Part shown: positions 30,148 through 38,798 of the stretch, piece after piece
Layout of the letters: each line of letters opens with the position of its first letter
Numbering within the stretch: the stretch's first letter is position 1
DNA from: Corynebacterium sp. ACRQK
GTDB lineage: Bacteria > Actinomycetota > Actinomycetes > Mycobacteriales > Mycobacteriaceae
Assembly (NCBI RefSeq): GCF_022345965.1
Contig: NZ_JAKRMU010000003.1
Span: forward strand, 62,001-126,000
Direction of reading: 5' to 3'
Length of the DNA stretch: 64,000 nt
Translations under genes and position numbers: made by a program
The notes under the pieces: model-generated
Told to the model about the DNA's origin: nothing
What the model saw: only the letters and a program-made list of their open reading frames with translations
The model's database searches: none

Positions 30148-30570
30148 TCAGCCGAAGCGCGACAGCGCCTTATCCAGGCTCGCGCGCCCCGCGCCGAAAA
30201 CAACAATCATCATAAGCGAGACGACCAGGAGCATCACAAACTCCATGCCCCCATCGGTGACGAAAAAACCGTTGGACCAGTGCACGAAGTACAGCACCAA
30301 TGCGCTGTAAATGGCGAATAGTCCGGCGACTGCCGTGGTCAGCAAACCAACGATGAGCATTGCGCCGCCGAGCATCTCGAAGCTGGCGGCCGCCCAGGCG
30401 CTGACTTTCGGCTGCGGAATGTGCAGGCGGTCGAAGGTGGCGATGGTGCCGGTTACTCCGCTCATGCCGTCGATAAAGACCTTCTTCCAGCCGTGGGCAA
30501 TGAAGATCACGCCGGTGACAAGGCGCAGTAGCAGCAAAGCCGCGTCACGCGCTGCAGGGTAGTTCAGCAT
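30148..30570 (-). CDS. DoxX-family membrane protein
   Basis: 140-residue four-helix membrane protein. LLLLRLVTGVIFIAHGWKKV near the N-terminus and FEMLGGAMLIVGLLT are typical DoxX-family segments. Family members take part in redox and thiol stress complexes in mycobacteria, but many are uncharacterised. The frame is open upstream to 30672; ATG 30570 (MLNYPAARD) begins just before the first helix. It is 16 bases downstream of glpR on the same strand. Confidence 0.8.
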   Translation of the reverse strand: MLNYPAARDAALLLLRLVTGVIFIAHGWKKVFIDGMSGVTGTIATFDRLHIPQPKVSAWAAASFEMLGGAMLIVGLLTTAVAGLFAIYSALVLYFVHWSNGFFVTDGGMEFVMLLVVSLMMIVVFGAGRASLDKALSRFG

Positions 30571-30586
30571 GTGGAAGGTTTTACCC

Positions 30587-31957
30587 CTAGACCGCGCGGA
30601 TGCCGGAGCGCGGATCGATGTATTCCTCGTCCGAGCCGGAAGCGGATGGTCCGTTCGTGTCCGGACCCCCACCCGGAAGGTCGAAGAAGTCGCTGCCGTC
30701 GGCGTACTCCAGGTTGCTGAAGGCCGGGTCGTCTTCGTCGGTCTCCAGGATCACGGCGCCCGGGCGGATCAGGCGATCCGGCACGCCCAGCTCGTCATCC
30801 TCCGTGTTGCGAACACCCAGGCGGGCGCGGCGCATACGCACCAGCCGGCGGTGGCGCAGCTCGCGCTCCTCGATGGCTTGGCGGCGGAGCATCACCAGGT
30901 AGAAGGCAGTGAAGGCAACCATGGCCACGAAGGTCAGCCACACGCCGCTACCCAGAGCCAGGCTGGCGCCGAAGGTCAGGGCGCACAGTGCCAGCAGCAC
31001 CAGCAGCACCTTCTTGCGGCGGTTCTGGCGCTCGCGGGCCAGGCGCGCGGAGGCCACTGGGTCGTACACGCCGCGGCCGCGACGGGCGGCCAGGTACTTC
31101 AGATCGGCCTCGCTCAGCTCGTCGGACTCCTCGAGGATGTCCAGGCTCTTGTCCGCCGGAGGTGCGTCGACGTGGTCTACCAAATCTGGTGACGCCTTCA
31201 CATCCCCACCGCGCAGGTACTCAGTCGGGACTGCGGCGTATGCGGCTTGGCGGGTGCTTTGCTCTTCGTTCTGCTCTGCGCGCTCCGTGGATTCATCGGA
31301 ATCAGAAGACTTAGTGGCCTCAGCGCCAGTCTCCGCAGCTTCAGCACTCATCTCCGCCGTCTTGATCGGGGAGAACTCGCCGGTATCCATCTCATCCTGA
31401 GCGGTGTAGCGCACTGCACTGCTCGTCGATGCTGCTGCCACGACCTTCTCGGAGCCCTCATCGGCTGCGTCAGCGTCGTCAGTGGTCGCGGCCGCCTGCT
31501 CGGGCGCTTCGGTGGACGTTGCCTCAGTGGTCTTCGCCTCGGCGTCTGCCGCTTCGGCGTCCACTACCTCGCCGTCTACCACCTCAGCGTCCTCGCTGCC
31601 CTCGCTGCGCTCACTGTGCTTGCTGTCCTCGCTCCGCTCGCTGCCCTTCGTGGTCATCAGCGCCCGCAGTCCACGCGGCTTATCCGACGTCGCGCCGGCT
31701 GTGGAATCTTCGTCTTCTAGCAGAACATACTCCGGCTCTGCGTCGACCAGCTCCAGCTCCTCGTCATCGGAGGACATGTAGAGCCCTTCGGCCGGCTTGA
31801 GCTTGCGTTTCGCCTTCAGCGTGCTGCCTCCTCGGTGCAACACGCGGGTTTCGCTCAGCGCCTGGGCAGTCCGTCGCACGGGTTTCTGGTTGCGCAGCAG
31901 AAGCGGCGCCAGCAGCACCAACCAGACCGCGGCAATGAGCAAAAGGGAGCCGGACAC
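30587..31957 (-). CDS. glpR: GlpR/SepX-type membrane receptor of gephyrin-like protein
   Basis: 456-residue protein. A single N-terminal helix (LLLIAAVWLVLLAPLLL) is followed by RNQKPVRRT, a roughly 250-residue acidic Ser/Glu/Asp/Ala-rich low-complexity region, a short charged segment with YDPVASARLARERQNRRKK, and two adjacent helices (VLLVLLALCALTFGASLALG, VWLTFVAMVAFTAFYLVML). This layout, and the company of a MoeA-like gene and a GNAT gene downstream of galU, matches the GlpR/SepX divisome protein described in Corynebacterium and Streptomyces, where it recruits Glp to the septum. Start is GTG. Identification rests on architecture and synteny. Confidence 0.8.
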   Translation of the reverse strand: MSGSLLLIAAVWLVLLAPLLLRNQKPVRRTAQALSETRVLHRGGSTLKAKRKLKPAEGLYMSSDDEELELVDAEPEYVLLEDEDSTAGATSDKPRGLRALMTTKGSERSEDSKHSERSEGSEDAEVVDGEVVDAEAADAEAKTTEATSTEAPEQAAATTDDADAADEGSEKVVAAASTSSAVRYTAQDEMDTGEFSPIKTAEMSAEAAETGAEATKSSDSDESTERAEQNEEQSTRQAAYAAVPTEYLRGGDVKASPDLVDHVDAPPADKSLDILEESDELSEADLKYLAARRGRGVYDPVASARLARERQNRRKKVLLVLLALCALTFGASLALGSGVWLTFVAMVAFTAFYLVMLRRQAIEERELRHRRLVRMRRARLGVRNTEDDELGVPDRLIRPGAVILETDEDDPAFSNLEYADGSDFFDLPGGGPDTNGPSASGSDEEYIDPRSGIRAV

Positions 31958-32066
31958 GTGTATCAGTTCTCCTCGAAGTTTGGGAAGTTTATGCGGGCAG
32001 CGTGAGTGGTCAAGTGCTTGCCACGCTACCCGCGCAACCCCTATCTATACGCTCGCCACGCCGAGG

Positions 32067-32780
32067 CTAGTTTCGGTTCACAGCCAGTCCCAAGATTCCG
32101 TGGTTTACCAGCCTGCGCACCACCCCGTCCGGCGCCGTTTCTTCCTGCGTCTGTGCCACCAGTAGGTGGTCCCGCCATTCGCCGTTGATGTGCAGGTTTC
32201 GCTGTAGCTGTCCTTCGATGCGGAAGCCGGTTTTCTCTAGCACTTTTCTGGACGCCACGTTCTCCGGCATGACCGTAGCCTCTATCCTATGCAGCCCCAC
32301 TGCCTGCATCCCCAAGTCCACACCCAGCGCTACCGCCGCAGTAGCCACGCCATGGTCTTGGAACCGCGAGTGCACCCAGTAACCGATCCAGGCACTGGAG
32401 ACTGTTCCGTATTGGATATTGCCTAGCGTCAGTTGGCCCGCGAACTTCCCATCGATGTCGATGACCATCGGCACCAACAGGCGGTCGGCGGACAAGACCT
32501 GCAAATTGTGGAAGGTCTGCCGCCAGGCCTGCGGGCTGTGCGCTGCAGCCCAGTCTCCCGGCACCGTCGGTTCGAAGGGTTGCAGTAGCTTCTGGTCTTC
32601 GATCCGCGCGGCGCTCCACTGCGCCCCGTCGGTGGCGCGCACGGGACGCAAACTAACCGGCAAGGCGGCCGTGGAGGCGTCATTAAGAGTTCCGTACATA
32701 TGCCCACGGCTCAGAACGGTCCGGGTGTGCTGCTCGGGCACCGCAGCAGGGGCGAAGGCGGCGCGCAGTCGGTGAAGCAC
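32067..32780 (-). CDS. rimJ: GNAT acetyltransferase, RimJ/RimL type
   Basis: 237-residue N-acetyltransferase. The acetyl-CoA loop region is QDHGVATAAVALGVDLG, and the C-terminal HRIEATVMPENVASRKVLEKTGF is characteristic of the RimJ/RimL branch, which acetylates protein N-termini. Which protein it modifies is unknown; its fixed place between glp and glpR suggests a link to that pair. GTG start seven bases after the glp stop codon. Confidence 0.87.
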   Translation of the reverse strand: MLHRLRAAFAPAAVPEQHTRTVLSRGHMYGTLNDASTAALPVSLRPVRATDGAQWSAARIEDQKLLQPFEPTVPGDWAAAHSPQAWRQTFHNLQVLSADRLLVPMVIDIDGKFAGQLTLGNIQYGTVSSAWIGYWVHSRFQDHGVATAAVALGVDLGMQAVGLHRIEATVMPENVASRKVLEKTGFRIEGQLQRNLHINGEWRDHLLVAQTQEETAPDGVVRRLVNHGILGLAVNRN

Positions 32781-32787
32781 GAGCGGG

Positions 32788-34089
32788 CTAATCCTTGTTG
32801 TTGAGGAACAACACGTCCACTTCCTGCCCCGGCGCCACGTCCGTCACGTCCGACGGGACCACGATCAGGCAGTTGGCCTGTCCGTGGCTGCCCAGCAGGT
32901 GAGTCGGCTCACCACCATTCACCGCTCCGAGGGGATCCACCAGGAACTCGCGGGTCTCCCGGTCGCGCATCAACTGGCCGCGGATAAAGCCTCTGCGGCC
33001 AGGAGCCGAGGCGATGCCGGCGATCGTGCGGGCAGGCACCACACGGCGGGTGGCCTGACGGCGGCCACGGATCAGCTGCACCAGCGGGCGCACGATGACT
33101 TCAAAGGACACAAGGGCGGCAGAGGGGTTAGCGGGAACTAGGAAGGTCGGCACCTTGTCCTGCCCCAGCGTGCCAAAGCCTATGACTGAACCCGGGTGCA
33201 TGGCGATGCGCTGGATGTCCATCTCCCCCATCTCAGAGAGGATTTCCCGCAGCTCGTCGCTGGCCGCGCCGCCCACCGCGCCGGAGATCACCACAACCTC
33301 GGAGCGCAACAGCTGGCTTTCCAGCACTTCGCGCATCTTGCGCGGTTCGCCGCCGAGGATCCCCACGCGGTGCACGTCCGCGCCGGCCTCGCGGGCAGCA
33401 GCGGCCAGGGCGTAGGAGTTCACGTCGTACACCTGCCCCACCGCCGGATCGCGGTCGATGTCTAGCAGTTCACGGCCGAAAGACAGCACAGACAGGCGCG
33501 GGCGCGGATAAACCAGAACCTTGGAACGCCCCACGGCAGCCAGCAGACCCACCTGAGCTGCGCCAATAACGGCGCCTTCTTCCACAACCACGTCGCCGGG
33601 CTGCACATCGGAGCCCATCCGGTGCACAAACTCGCCGGAAGCAATGGCCTCCAGTGGGCGGATCTTGCGGCCTTCTTTTTCCACCCAATCCAGCGGGAGT
33701 ACTGAATCCGCCAGGGTGGGCAGCGGTGCGCTCATCTCCACCCGCACTGCCTGGCGCGGCTGCAAACGAATCGGGCGCAGGGAACCGGCGGTCACATCGC
33801 CGACGATCGGCAGGGTTTCCTTCACACCGCTGGTGTTCTCCGCGGCCGCGGCATCCTCCGGACCTCGGTCGGGGTCGCCACCCCGGGTGGCCGCCAGAGC
33901 CTGGCGGATATCCACGCTGCGTACGGCATAGCCATCGATGGCGGCCTGGTCGAATCCGGGCAACGGTTCGGCCCCTTCGACCCTTTCGGCGCAGCGCAGC
34001 CCCAGGGACTCGGTGATGGCGATGCGCACTGGCTCGGGGGTCACCGCCGCAGAGGTGATGATTGCCAGTTGTTCTTCGACCGATCGCAT
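32788..34089 (-). CDS. glp: Gephyrin-like protein Glp (MoeA homologue)
   Basis: 433-residue MoeA-fold protein with all four domains: N-terminal GFDQAAIDGYAVRS, domain II barrel, MogA-like domain III and C-terminal barrel. Several motifs differ from typical MoeA: the Gly/Ser-rich binding loop reads ISGAVGGAASDELRE, where the usual form has GGVS and a YD, and the usual LPGNP reads VPANPSAAL. In Corynebacterium this homologue has been described as Glp, a cell-division protein that binds FtsZ and the receptor GlpR. The galU-glp-GNAT-glpR order here fits. Whether it also works in molybdenum cofactor synthesis cannot be judged from sequence. Confidence 0.85.
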   Translation of the reverse strand: MRSVEEQLAIITSAAVTPEPVRIAITESLGLRCAERVEGAEPLPGFDQAAIDGYAVRSVDIRQALAATRGGDPDRGPEDAAAAENTSGVKETLPIVGDVTAGSLRPIRLQPRQAVRVEMSAPLPTLADSVLPLDWVEKEGRKIRPLEAIASGEFVHRMGSDVQPGDVVVEEGAVIGAAQVGLLAAVGRSKVLVYPRPRLSVLSFGRELLDIDRDPAVGQVYDVNSYALAAAAREAGADVHRVGILGGEPRKMREVLESQLLRSEVVVISGAVGGAASDELREILSEMGEMDIQRIAMHPGSVIGFGTLGQDKVPTFLVPANPSAALVSFEVIVRPLVQLIRGRRQATRRVVPARTIAGIASAPGRRGFIRGQLMRDRETREFLVDPLGAVNGGEPTHLLGSHGQANCLIVVPSDVTDVAPGQEVDVLFLNNKD

Positions 34090-34100
34090 GTTTGCTGCCC

Positions 34101-35018
34101 CTAGTTTTCCTGGTTCAGGCGCTCCCGCAGCCAGGTCTTCAGGCTGGGGCCATATGTCTCATTCTGAAGCGCGAAATCGACACAAGCTCGAATGTACCCA
34201 CCCGGGTTGCCTAGGTCATGGCGCAGGCCGTGGTGGACGATGATGTGCACAGGGTGGCCCTCGGTAATCATCAGCTCGATGGCGTCGGTGATCTGGATTT
34301 CCCCGCCCTTGCCCGGCTTCGTGCGGCGCAGAGCATCGAATACCTGTCGATCCAGCAGGTAGCGCCCGGTGGCCACAAAGTTGGACGGAGCGTCCTCGAC
34401 GGCCGGCTTTTCCACCATGCCCTTCACAATCTTCACGTCGGCGTGGTCCGCCTCGTCAATCTCGAAGACTCCGTAGTTGCTTGTCTCCTCGCGCGGCACT
34501 TCGAAGGCACACAATACGGATCCGCCGTACTGCTTGCGCACGGCCAGCATCTTCTCCATCACGCCCATCGGCAACACCAGGTCATCCGGCAGCATGACGG
34601 CAAAGCAATCCTCGTCGTCATCCAGCGCATCTTCGGCCAGACCGATGGCGTGCCCCAGTCCGAGTGGCTTTTCTTGCTCGACAGCCACTACGTCGATCAG
34701 CCCATCGGTGGCGCGCACCTTGTTCAGCTGGTCGGTTTTGTTGCGCTGCTCTAGCGTGCGCTCCAGTTCTTCGTCGGTATCAAAGTGGCCGAGCACCCCG
34801 CCTTTTTTCGGAGCCGTCACGATCGCCAAGCGGTTCGCGCCCGCATCGGCGGCTTCCTTTGCAATCAGTTCGATCCCGGGAGTGTCCACGACGGGCAGCA
34901 GTTCCTTGGGAACGGTTTTGGTGGCGGGCAGAAAGCGGGTTCCAAGCCCGGCAGCTGGAACTACGACGGTACGCAGTGCTGCTTGCTCGGACGTGGAGAT
35001 CGTAGGGCTAGAAGTCAT
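34101..35018 (-). CDS. galU: UTP-glucose-1-phosphate uridylyltransferase
   Basis: 305-residue nucleotidyltransferase making UDP-glucose for trehalose, glycogen and cell-wall glycans. Motifs: VVPAAGLGTRFLPATKTVPKEL (nucleotide-binding loop with GxGTR), AVMLPDDLVL (metal-binding Asp) and EKP in VAVEQEKPLGLGHA. Leaderless: TACTAT ends six bases before the ATG. It heads the galU-glp-rimJ-glpR run, with 11 bases to glp. Confidence 0.95.
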   Translation of the reverse strand: MTSSPTISTSEQAALRTVVVPAAGLGTRFLPATKTVPKELLPVVDTPGIELIAKEAADAGANRLAIVTAPKKGGVLGHFDTDEELERTLEQRNKTDQLNKVRATDGLIDVVAVEQEKPLGLGHAIGLAEDALDDDEDCFAVMLPDDLVLPMGVMEKMLAVRKQYGGSVLCAFEVPREETSNYGVFEIDEADHADVKIVKGMVEKPAVEDAPSNFVATGRYLLDRQVFDALRRTKPGKGGEIQITDAIELMITEGHPVHIIVHHGLRHDLGNPGGYIRACVDFALQNETYGPSLKTWLRERLNQEN

Positions 35019-35024
35019 GCCGGA

Positions 35025-35030
35025 ATAGTA
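35025..35030 (-). promoter_or_regulatory. -10 box of galU, leaderless start
   Basis: On the minus strand TACTAT lies six bases upstream of the galU ATG; no Shine-Dalgarno sequence is present. Confidence 0.5.
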
Positions 35031-35090
35031 GCGCTTTAAGCTCCGGGTTTCGTGCTCTACACACCACTTAAGGAGAGTTTTCTTCTGCAG

Positions 35091-35096
35091 TATGCT
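35091..35096 (+). promoter_or_regulatory. -10 box of the 5-formyl-THF cyclo-ligase gene
   Basis: TATGCT lies eight bases before the ATG at 35105, indicating a leaderless or very short-leader transcript divergent from galU. Confidence 0.5.
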
Positions 35097-35104
35097 TTTA
35101 GGCG

Positions 35105-35728
35105 ATGACCACCCCCGCTGACCTGAAGAAGCGCGCCCGCTCCCGAGTGCGAGCTGCCCGCGCCGGCCGCGTCGACGAGCGTTCTTTACGCGACCGAAGC
35201 ATTCAGACTCACCTATTGGACGCTCTCGCGGAACTCCCCAGCACGCCTTCCATCATCGGCGCCTATGTCCCCCTCTCCAATGAGCCGGGTGGTGCTGATC
35301 TTCCTGATGTCCTGGCGCGTACCAGAGCGCGGGTGGTGCTCCCTCGCGTTGTTCGTGGTGACGCCCCTAGTCTTGAATGGATCGAATATCAGCCGGACAA
35401 CCCAAACCTCGTCGAGGGTACGTGGGGAATCCTCGAGCCGGTGGGGGAACCATTAATTGAATCGGATAGTTCGGATAGTAATGCAACTCACACTTTCCCA
35501 GCGTGCGCAGATGTAATAGTGACACCTGCACTATCGATTGATTATCATGGGACACGGCTCGGACAGGGCGGTGGTTTCTATGATCGAACTCTTGCCAATC
35601 GCCCGTCGCATGTGAAGGTATGGGCTGTGGTAGACCACGAAGAATTCACCCGTGAGGTTCCCTGCCAAGACCACGATCTGGTCGTAGACGCTGTAATCAA
35701 CGATCTCGGATACTTCCCCATTTTTTAG
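35105..35728 (+). CDS. 5-formyltetrahydrofolate cyclo-ligase
   Basis: 207-residue enzyme converting 5-formyl-THF to 5,10-methenyl-THF with ATP. The signature GTRLGQGGGFYDR is close to the family consensus GxRLGxGxGYYDR. N-terminal basic KKRARSRVRAARAG and FPACADVIVTPALSIDYHG also fit. The stretch around bases 35440-35540 is more AT-rich than its surroundings. It is divergent from galU and 51 bases upstream of mscL, an order shared with other Corynebacteriales. Confidence 0.92.
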   Translation: MTTPADLKKRARSRVRAARAGRVDERSLRDRSIQTHLLDALAELPSTPSIIGAYVPLSNEPGGADLPDVLARTRARVVLPRVVRGDAPSLEWIEYQPDNPNLVEGTWGILEPVGEPLIESDSSDSNATHTFPACADVIVTPALSIDYHGTRLGQGGGFYDRTLANRPSHVKVWAVVDHEEFTREVPCQDHDLVVDAVINDLGYFPIF

Positions 35729-35779
35729 TCGCTTTGCAAAGTCTGCGCTAGGTCGCGGACAAGAAAGGTCTTTTGCACC

Positions 35780-36214
35780 ATGCTTGAAGGTTTTAAGAAG
35801 TTCATCATGCGCGGCAACGTCATGGAACTTGCCGTAGCCGTCATCATCGGCGGTGCCTTCACCGCCATCATCACCGCTTTCACCAGCGGCATCGTCGAGC
35901 CCCTCCTGGCCGCAGTGGGTGGCTCCCCCGAGTTCGGCCTGGGCTTCCACCTCCGCGAGGGTAACGACGCTACGTTCGTTGACATCGGAGCTGTCCTAAC
36001 CGCCGCCGTCAACTTCCTGATCATCGCTGCCGTCATCTACTTCATCATGATCATGCCGATGAACAAGCTGGCTGACCTGAACGCTCGCCGCAAGGGCATC
36101 GAGCCGGAGGAGGCTGCAGCTACTGAGACCGAGCTGCTGGCCGAGATCCGCGACCTGCTGGTAGAGCAGCGTGGCGGCGAGGCAGAGCCGACCGGCAAGC
36201 ACGCAGAAAACTAA
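35780..36214 (+). CDS. mscL: Large-conductance mechanosensitive channel
   Basis: 144-residue two-helix channel. It begins MLEGFKKFIMRGNVMELAVA, the classic N-terminal helix and TM1 with gate residues, and has TM2 (AAVNFLIIAAVIYFIMIMP) and a C-terminal charged helix (EEAAATETELLAEIRDLLVE). It releases solutes on hypo-osmotic shock. GAAAGG at 35764-35769 is a ribosome-binding site. Functionally it complements the betaine carrier at 24.9-26.5 kb. Confidence 0.96.
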   Translation: MLEGFKKFIMRGNVMELAVAVIIGGAFTAIITAFTSGIVEPLLAAVGGSPEFGLGFHLREGNDATFVDIGAVLTAAVNFLIIAAVIYFIMIMPMNKLADLNARRKGIEPEEAAATETELLAEIRDLLVEQRGGEAEPTGKHAEN

Positions 36215-36229
36215 CGTGCCCCAGCCCCG

Positions 36230-36466
36230 CTAGCACCAGTGCGGCGGGCGCTGTTCCTCAAGGAAGCGGCGCTCCTGCTCTGCGGAAGGGCGATCGTCAC
36301 CCCACTCATCCCGTGAAGGGCTTGAGTGGGGTTTGTTTTTGCCGGGGGCAATGACGTCAATAAAAGAAGAACCCGAACTCCCAGCTTGGCCGGCCTTTCC
36401 TACCTTGCCGTAAAACCTACGACGACGGCGACCCGGCTGGCTCTCACTTGAGTGGCCGGTGCTCAT
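36230..36466 (-). CDS. Small conserved-looking hypothetical protein
   Basis: 78-residue hydrophilic protein, not recognised. The N-terminal third is basic (GRRRRRFYGKVGKAG), the middle Ser/Gly/Pro-rich, and the C-terminus acidic then ends RRFLEEQRPPHWC. No membrane helix or signal. Its ATG begins one base after the mog stop codon, so it is translationally coupled to mog and probably real. The Pro/His/Trp ending is reminiscent of short actinobacterial proteins, but I cannot assign a function. Confidence 0.65.
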   Translation of the reverse strand: MSTGHSSESQPGRRRRRFYGKVGKAGQAGSSGSSFIDVIAPGKNKPHSSPSRDEWGDDRPSAEQERRFLEEQRPPHWC

Positions 36467-36467
36467 T

Positions 36468-37109
36468 CTAGGCTCGGTTGTTCATATCGTCGACAACGTG
36501 ACGCACCAAAGGCCCGAGAGTGGCCATGCCATCGCGGATCGCGCCGCGGGACCCGGCAATATTGACCACCACGGTCGAACCCGAGATGCCTGCGACTCCG
36601 CGGGACAGACCCGCATCCAAGGAGTTAGCCGCCAAACCGGAAGCGCGCAGAGCCTCCGCGATGCCCGGGACCTTTCGGTCCAGTTCAGCGCGGGTGGCCT
36701 CCGGAGTCTTATCGCGCGGGCCGGTACCCGTACCACCGATCGTGACGACGAGATCGGCACCGCCGACCACAGCGGTCTGGATGACCTTGCGGATTGCGGA
36801 CTTGCGGGATTCGACGTTGAGCACGGCATCGACGAGGAAGCCTTCCTCTGCCAGCAGCTCTGCAACCAGCTCGCCGTTCTTGGCCTTTTCTTCCGGAAAG
36901 TCAGTGACCAGCACAACCATGGCGTGCAATGGCGGCTCGTCGCTGAGCTGCTCCCGGCTGCGCTCCTGGGCATCCAGAGAGTGGAACAGTGCGTCGTCCG
37001 GCTCCGGGATTTCCTCTGCCAGACGGTCCACCTGCGCGTGATCGACGGAACTCATGGCCATAACTTCGCTGATGTCCGCAGACCCTTCTTTAGCCTTCCG
37101 AGCTGGCAC
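36468..37109 (-). CDS. MogA/MoaB-family molybdopterin-binding protein
   Basis: 213-residue protein. The C-terminal about 150 residues form a MogA-like domain with TIGGTGTGPRDKTPEAT and LSRGVAGISGSTVVVNIAGS. An N-terminal extension of about 60 mostly acidic residues is additional. The M. tuberculosis counterpart by synteny is MoaB2, next to pepD-mprB-mprA. The start is GTG 37109, supported by AGGAGG six bases upstream. No other cofactor-synthesis gene except the MoeA-like glp is in the window, so a role outside molybdenum metabolism is possible. Confidence 0.85.
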   Translation of the reverse strand: MPARKAKEGSADISEVMAMSSVDHAQVDRLAEEIPEPDDALFHSLDAQERSREQLSDEPPLHAMVVLVTDFPEEKAKNGELVAELLAEEGFLVDAVLNVESRKSAIRKVIQTAVVGGADLVVTIGGTGTGPRDKTPEATRAELDRKVPGIAEALRASGLAANSLDAGLSRGVAGISGSTVVVNIAGSRGAIRDGMATLGPLVRHVVDDMNNRA

Positions 37110-37145
37110 GGCGATCCTCCTGAATCGATAATCGGATGTAACTAA

Positions 37146-37188
37146 TAAAATATCCCGTTCGCCCTCTGCTGTACAGACGAACGGGAAT
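37146..37188 (-). terminator. Hairpin between pepD and mog, probable terminator
   Basis: CCCGTTCG (37154-37161) pairs with CGAACGGG (37178-37185), extended by ATAT sequence on both sides. Read from pepD, the stem is followed by ATATTTTATTAG, a U-rich tract, so it should end the mprA-mprB-pepD transcript. Confidence 0.65.
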
Positions 37189-37194
37189 ATGGGT

Positions 37195-38664
37195 TTACTC
37201 GGCGGCGGTGAGCGTCAGCTCGACCTCCCGCTCCTCGCCATCGGGGCCGTCCTTGACCTTCAGCTTGACCTTGTCGCCCACGGCGTGCGAACGGATGGCT
37301 GCGATCAGTCCCACGCCCGAATCGACGCGCCGGTCATCCACGTGGGTAACAAGATCGCCCTTCTTCAAGCCTGCCTTGTCCGCGGGGCTGTCCTTGTTCA
37401 CATCCGCGATAACGGCACCGTTCTCGCTAGAGCGTGTATCGACCTTCGCTCCGATGATCGGGTGCTCGGCCTTGCCGTTATCAATTAGCTGCTTGGAGAT
37501 GCGCTCCGCCTGGTTGATCGGGATGGCAAAGCCCAGGCCGATGGAACCGGCCACTTCCCCACCACCGGTCGAGGCGATGACGGAGGGAATGCCGACGAGC
37601 TTGCCCTCCATGTCCACCAAGGCACCACCGGAGTTACCGGGATTAATGGAGGCGTCAGTCTGGATCGCATCGATGAGGGAGGCCTCTCCGCCGTCCTCGC
37701 CAGTAGCCTGGACGGGGCGGTTCTTCGCTGAAACAATGCCGGTAGTGACCGTGGCTGACAGCCCCAGGGGGGAACCGATCGCCATCACGTCCTCGCCGAC
37801 ATTCACCATGTCCGAGTCTCCAAACTCGATGGGTTGCAGGTCCGTGACGTTCTTTGCCTTGATAACTGCAATATCCGTGGGCTGATCGGCGGCAACCAGA
37901 TCTGCCTCGAGGGTACGGCCGTCGTTGAGAGTAACTTCCATCTTCGCGCGACCGTCCTCGGCACCCGCGACGACGTGGTTGTTCGTGAGGATCAAGCCGT
38001 CTGAGGAAATAACTGAACCAGAGCCTTCTTCCCCGCCCCGAGATGTCATAACTCGGATTGAAACCACAGCGGGCAGGACCTTGTTGGCAATGTCGGTCGT
38101 GCTGCCCGGCTTTACCGGGTTGGAAGCCTTCCTATCCTGCGAGGACTTGCCAGAATTGTTGGAGTTATCGAAGGAAGATGTGGCGTTGTTGCTGGCCTGG
38201 TTGCCGTTGATCGAGTCCATGCCCACATATGTGACGGCGGAAGCAACAACAGCGCCCGCCAGTAGCAGCGCCGCAACGGCCGGGGTGGACCAGCGCTTCT
38301 TTTCCTGCGGCTGGCTGCTCAGCTGAGACTGGTACGGGTCCGTGAAAGGCTCCTGTCCAGGCCCCGGCGGCGGGGTCAGCCCCTGCGGCGGCTCTGGCTG
38401 CTGTGGACTTTGTTGCTGCGGGAATGGCTGTGAGCTCGGAGGTGTCGCCTGCTGTGCCGGCGGTGCAGGTTGCTGAGGCTGCACCGCCGGACCTACCTGT
38501 GTAGCCGGCTCCTGCGTCTGCCCCTGCAGAGCGTCCCAGCGCATGTGGTCCCGGCGAACTCCACCCAGCGGCTCGCCGCCCCCTCGCACCGGCTTCTGGC
38601 CACGGTTAGAAAAATTCGGTTCGCCGGGCATCCGCTGCCCGTCCCCCGAGTTGTTCTCGCCCAT
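37195..38664 (-). CDS. pepD: HtrA-like membrane serine protease PepD
   Basis: 489-residue protein. A long Gly/Pro/Gln-rich cytoplasmic N-terminus, one transmembrane helix (AVAALLLAGAVVASAVTYVG), a linker, then a trypsin-like domain with His in LTNNHVVAGA, Asp in PTDIAVIK and Ser in SINPGNSGGALVD, and a C-terminal PDZ domain. HtrA proteases degrade or refold damaged envelope proteins. ATG 38664 has AAGGAAA upstream; ATG 38685 is an alternative close to a CATACT box. In mycobacteria the PepD-MprA-MprB system senses envelope stress, and the gene order here is the same. Confidence 0.92.
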   Translation of the reverse strand: MGENNSGDGQRMPGEPNFSNRGQKPVRGGGEPLGGVRRDHMRWDALQGQTQEPATQVGPAVQPQQPAPPAQQATPPSSQPFPQQQSPQQPEPPQGLTPPPGPGQEPFTDPYQSQLSSQPQEKKRWSTPAVAALLLAGAVVASAVTYVGMDSINGNQASNNATSSFDNSNNSGKSSQDRKASNPVKPGSTTDIANKVLPAVVSIRVMTSRGGEEGSGSVISSDGLILTNNHVVAGAEDGRAKMEVTLNDGRTLEADLVAADQPTDIAVIKAKNVTDLQPIEFGDSDMVNVGEDVMAIGSPLGLSATVTTGIVSAKNRPVQATGEDGGEASLIDAIQTDASINPGNSGGALVDMEGKLVGIPSVIASTGGGEVAGSIGLGFAIPINQAERISKQLIDNGKAEHPIIGAKVDTRSSENGAVIADVNKDSPADKAGLKKGDLVTHVDDRRVDSGVGLIAAIRSHAVGDKVKLKVKDGPDGEEREVELTLTAAE

Positions 38665-38798
38665 ATTGTGTTTCCTTTCGTCCATAGCGACCAGTATGTC
38701 CGTTATGTATGTAATTCAGCACTGCGAATGCTGTAGTTTTTCTGCCAGTTTAAGGAAAAACCTTAGAGAAAAGTTCCCGACCCCCCGCCTGGATCCAG

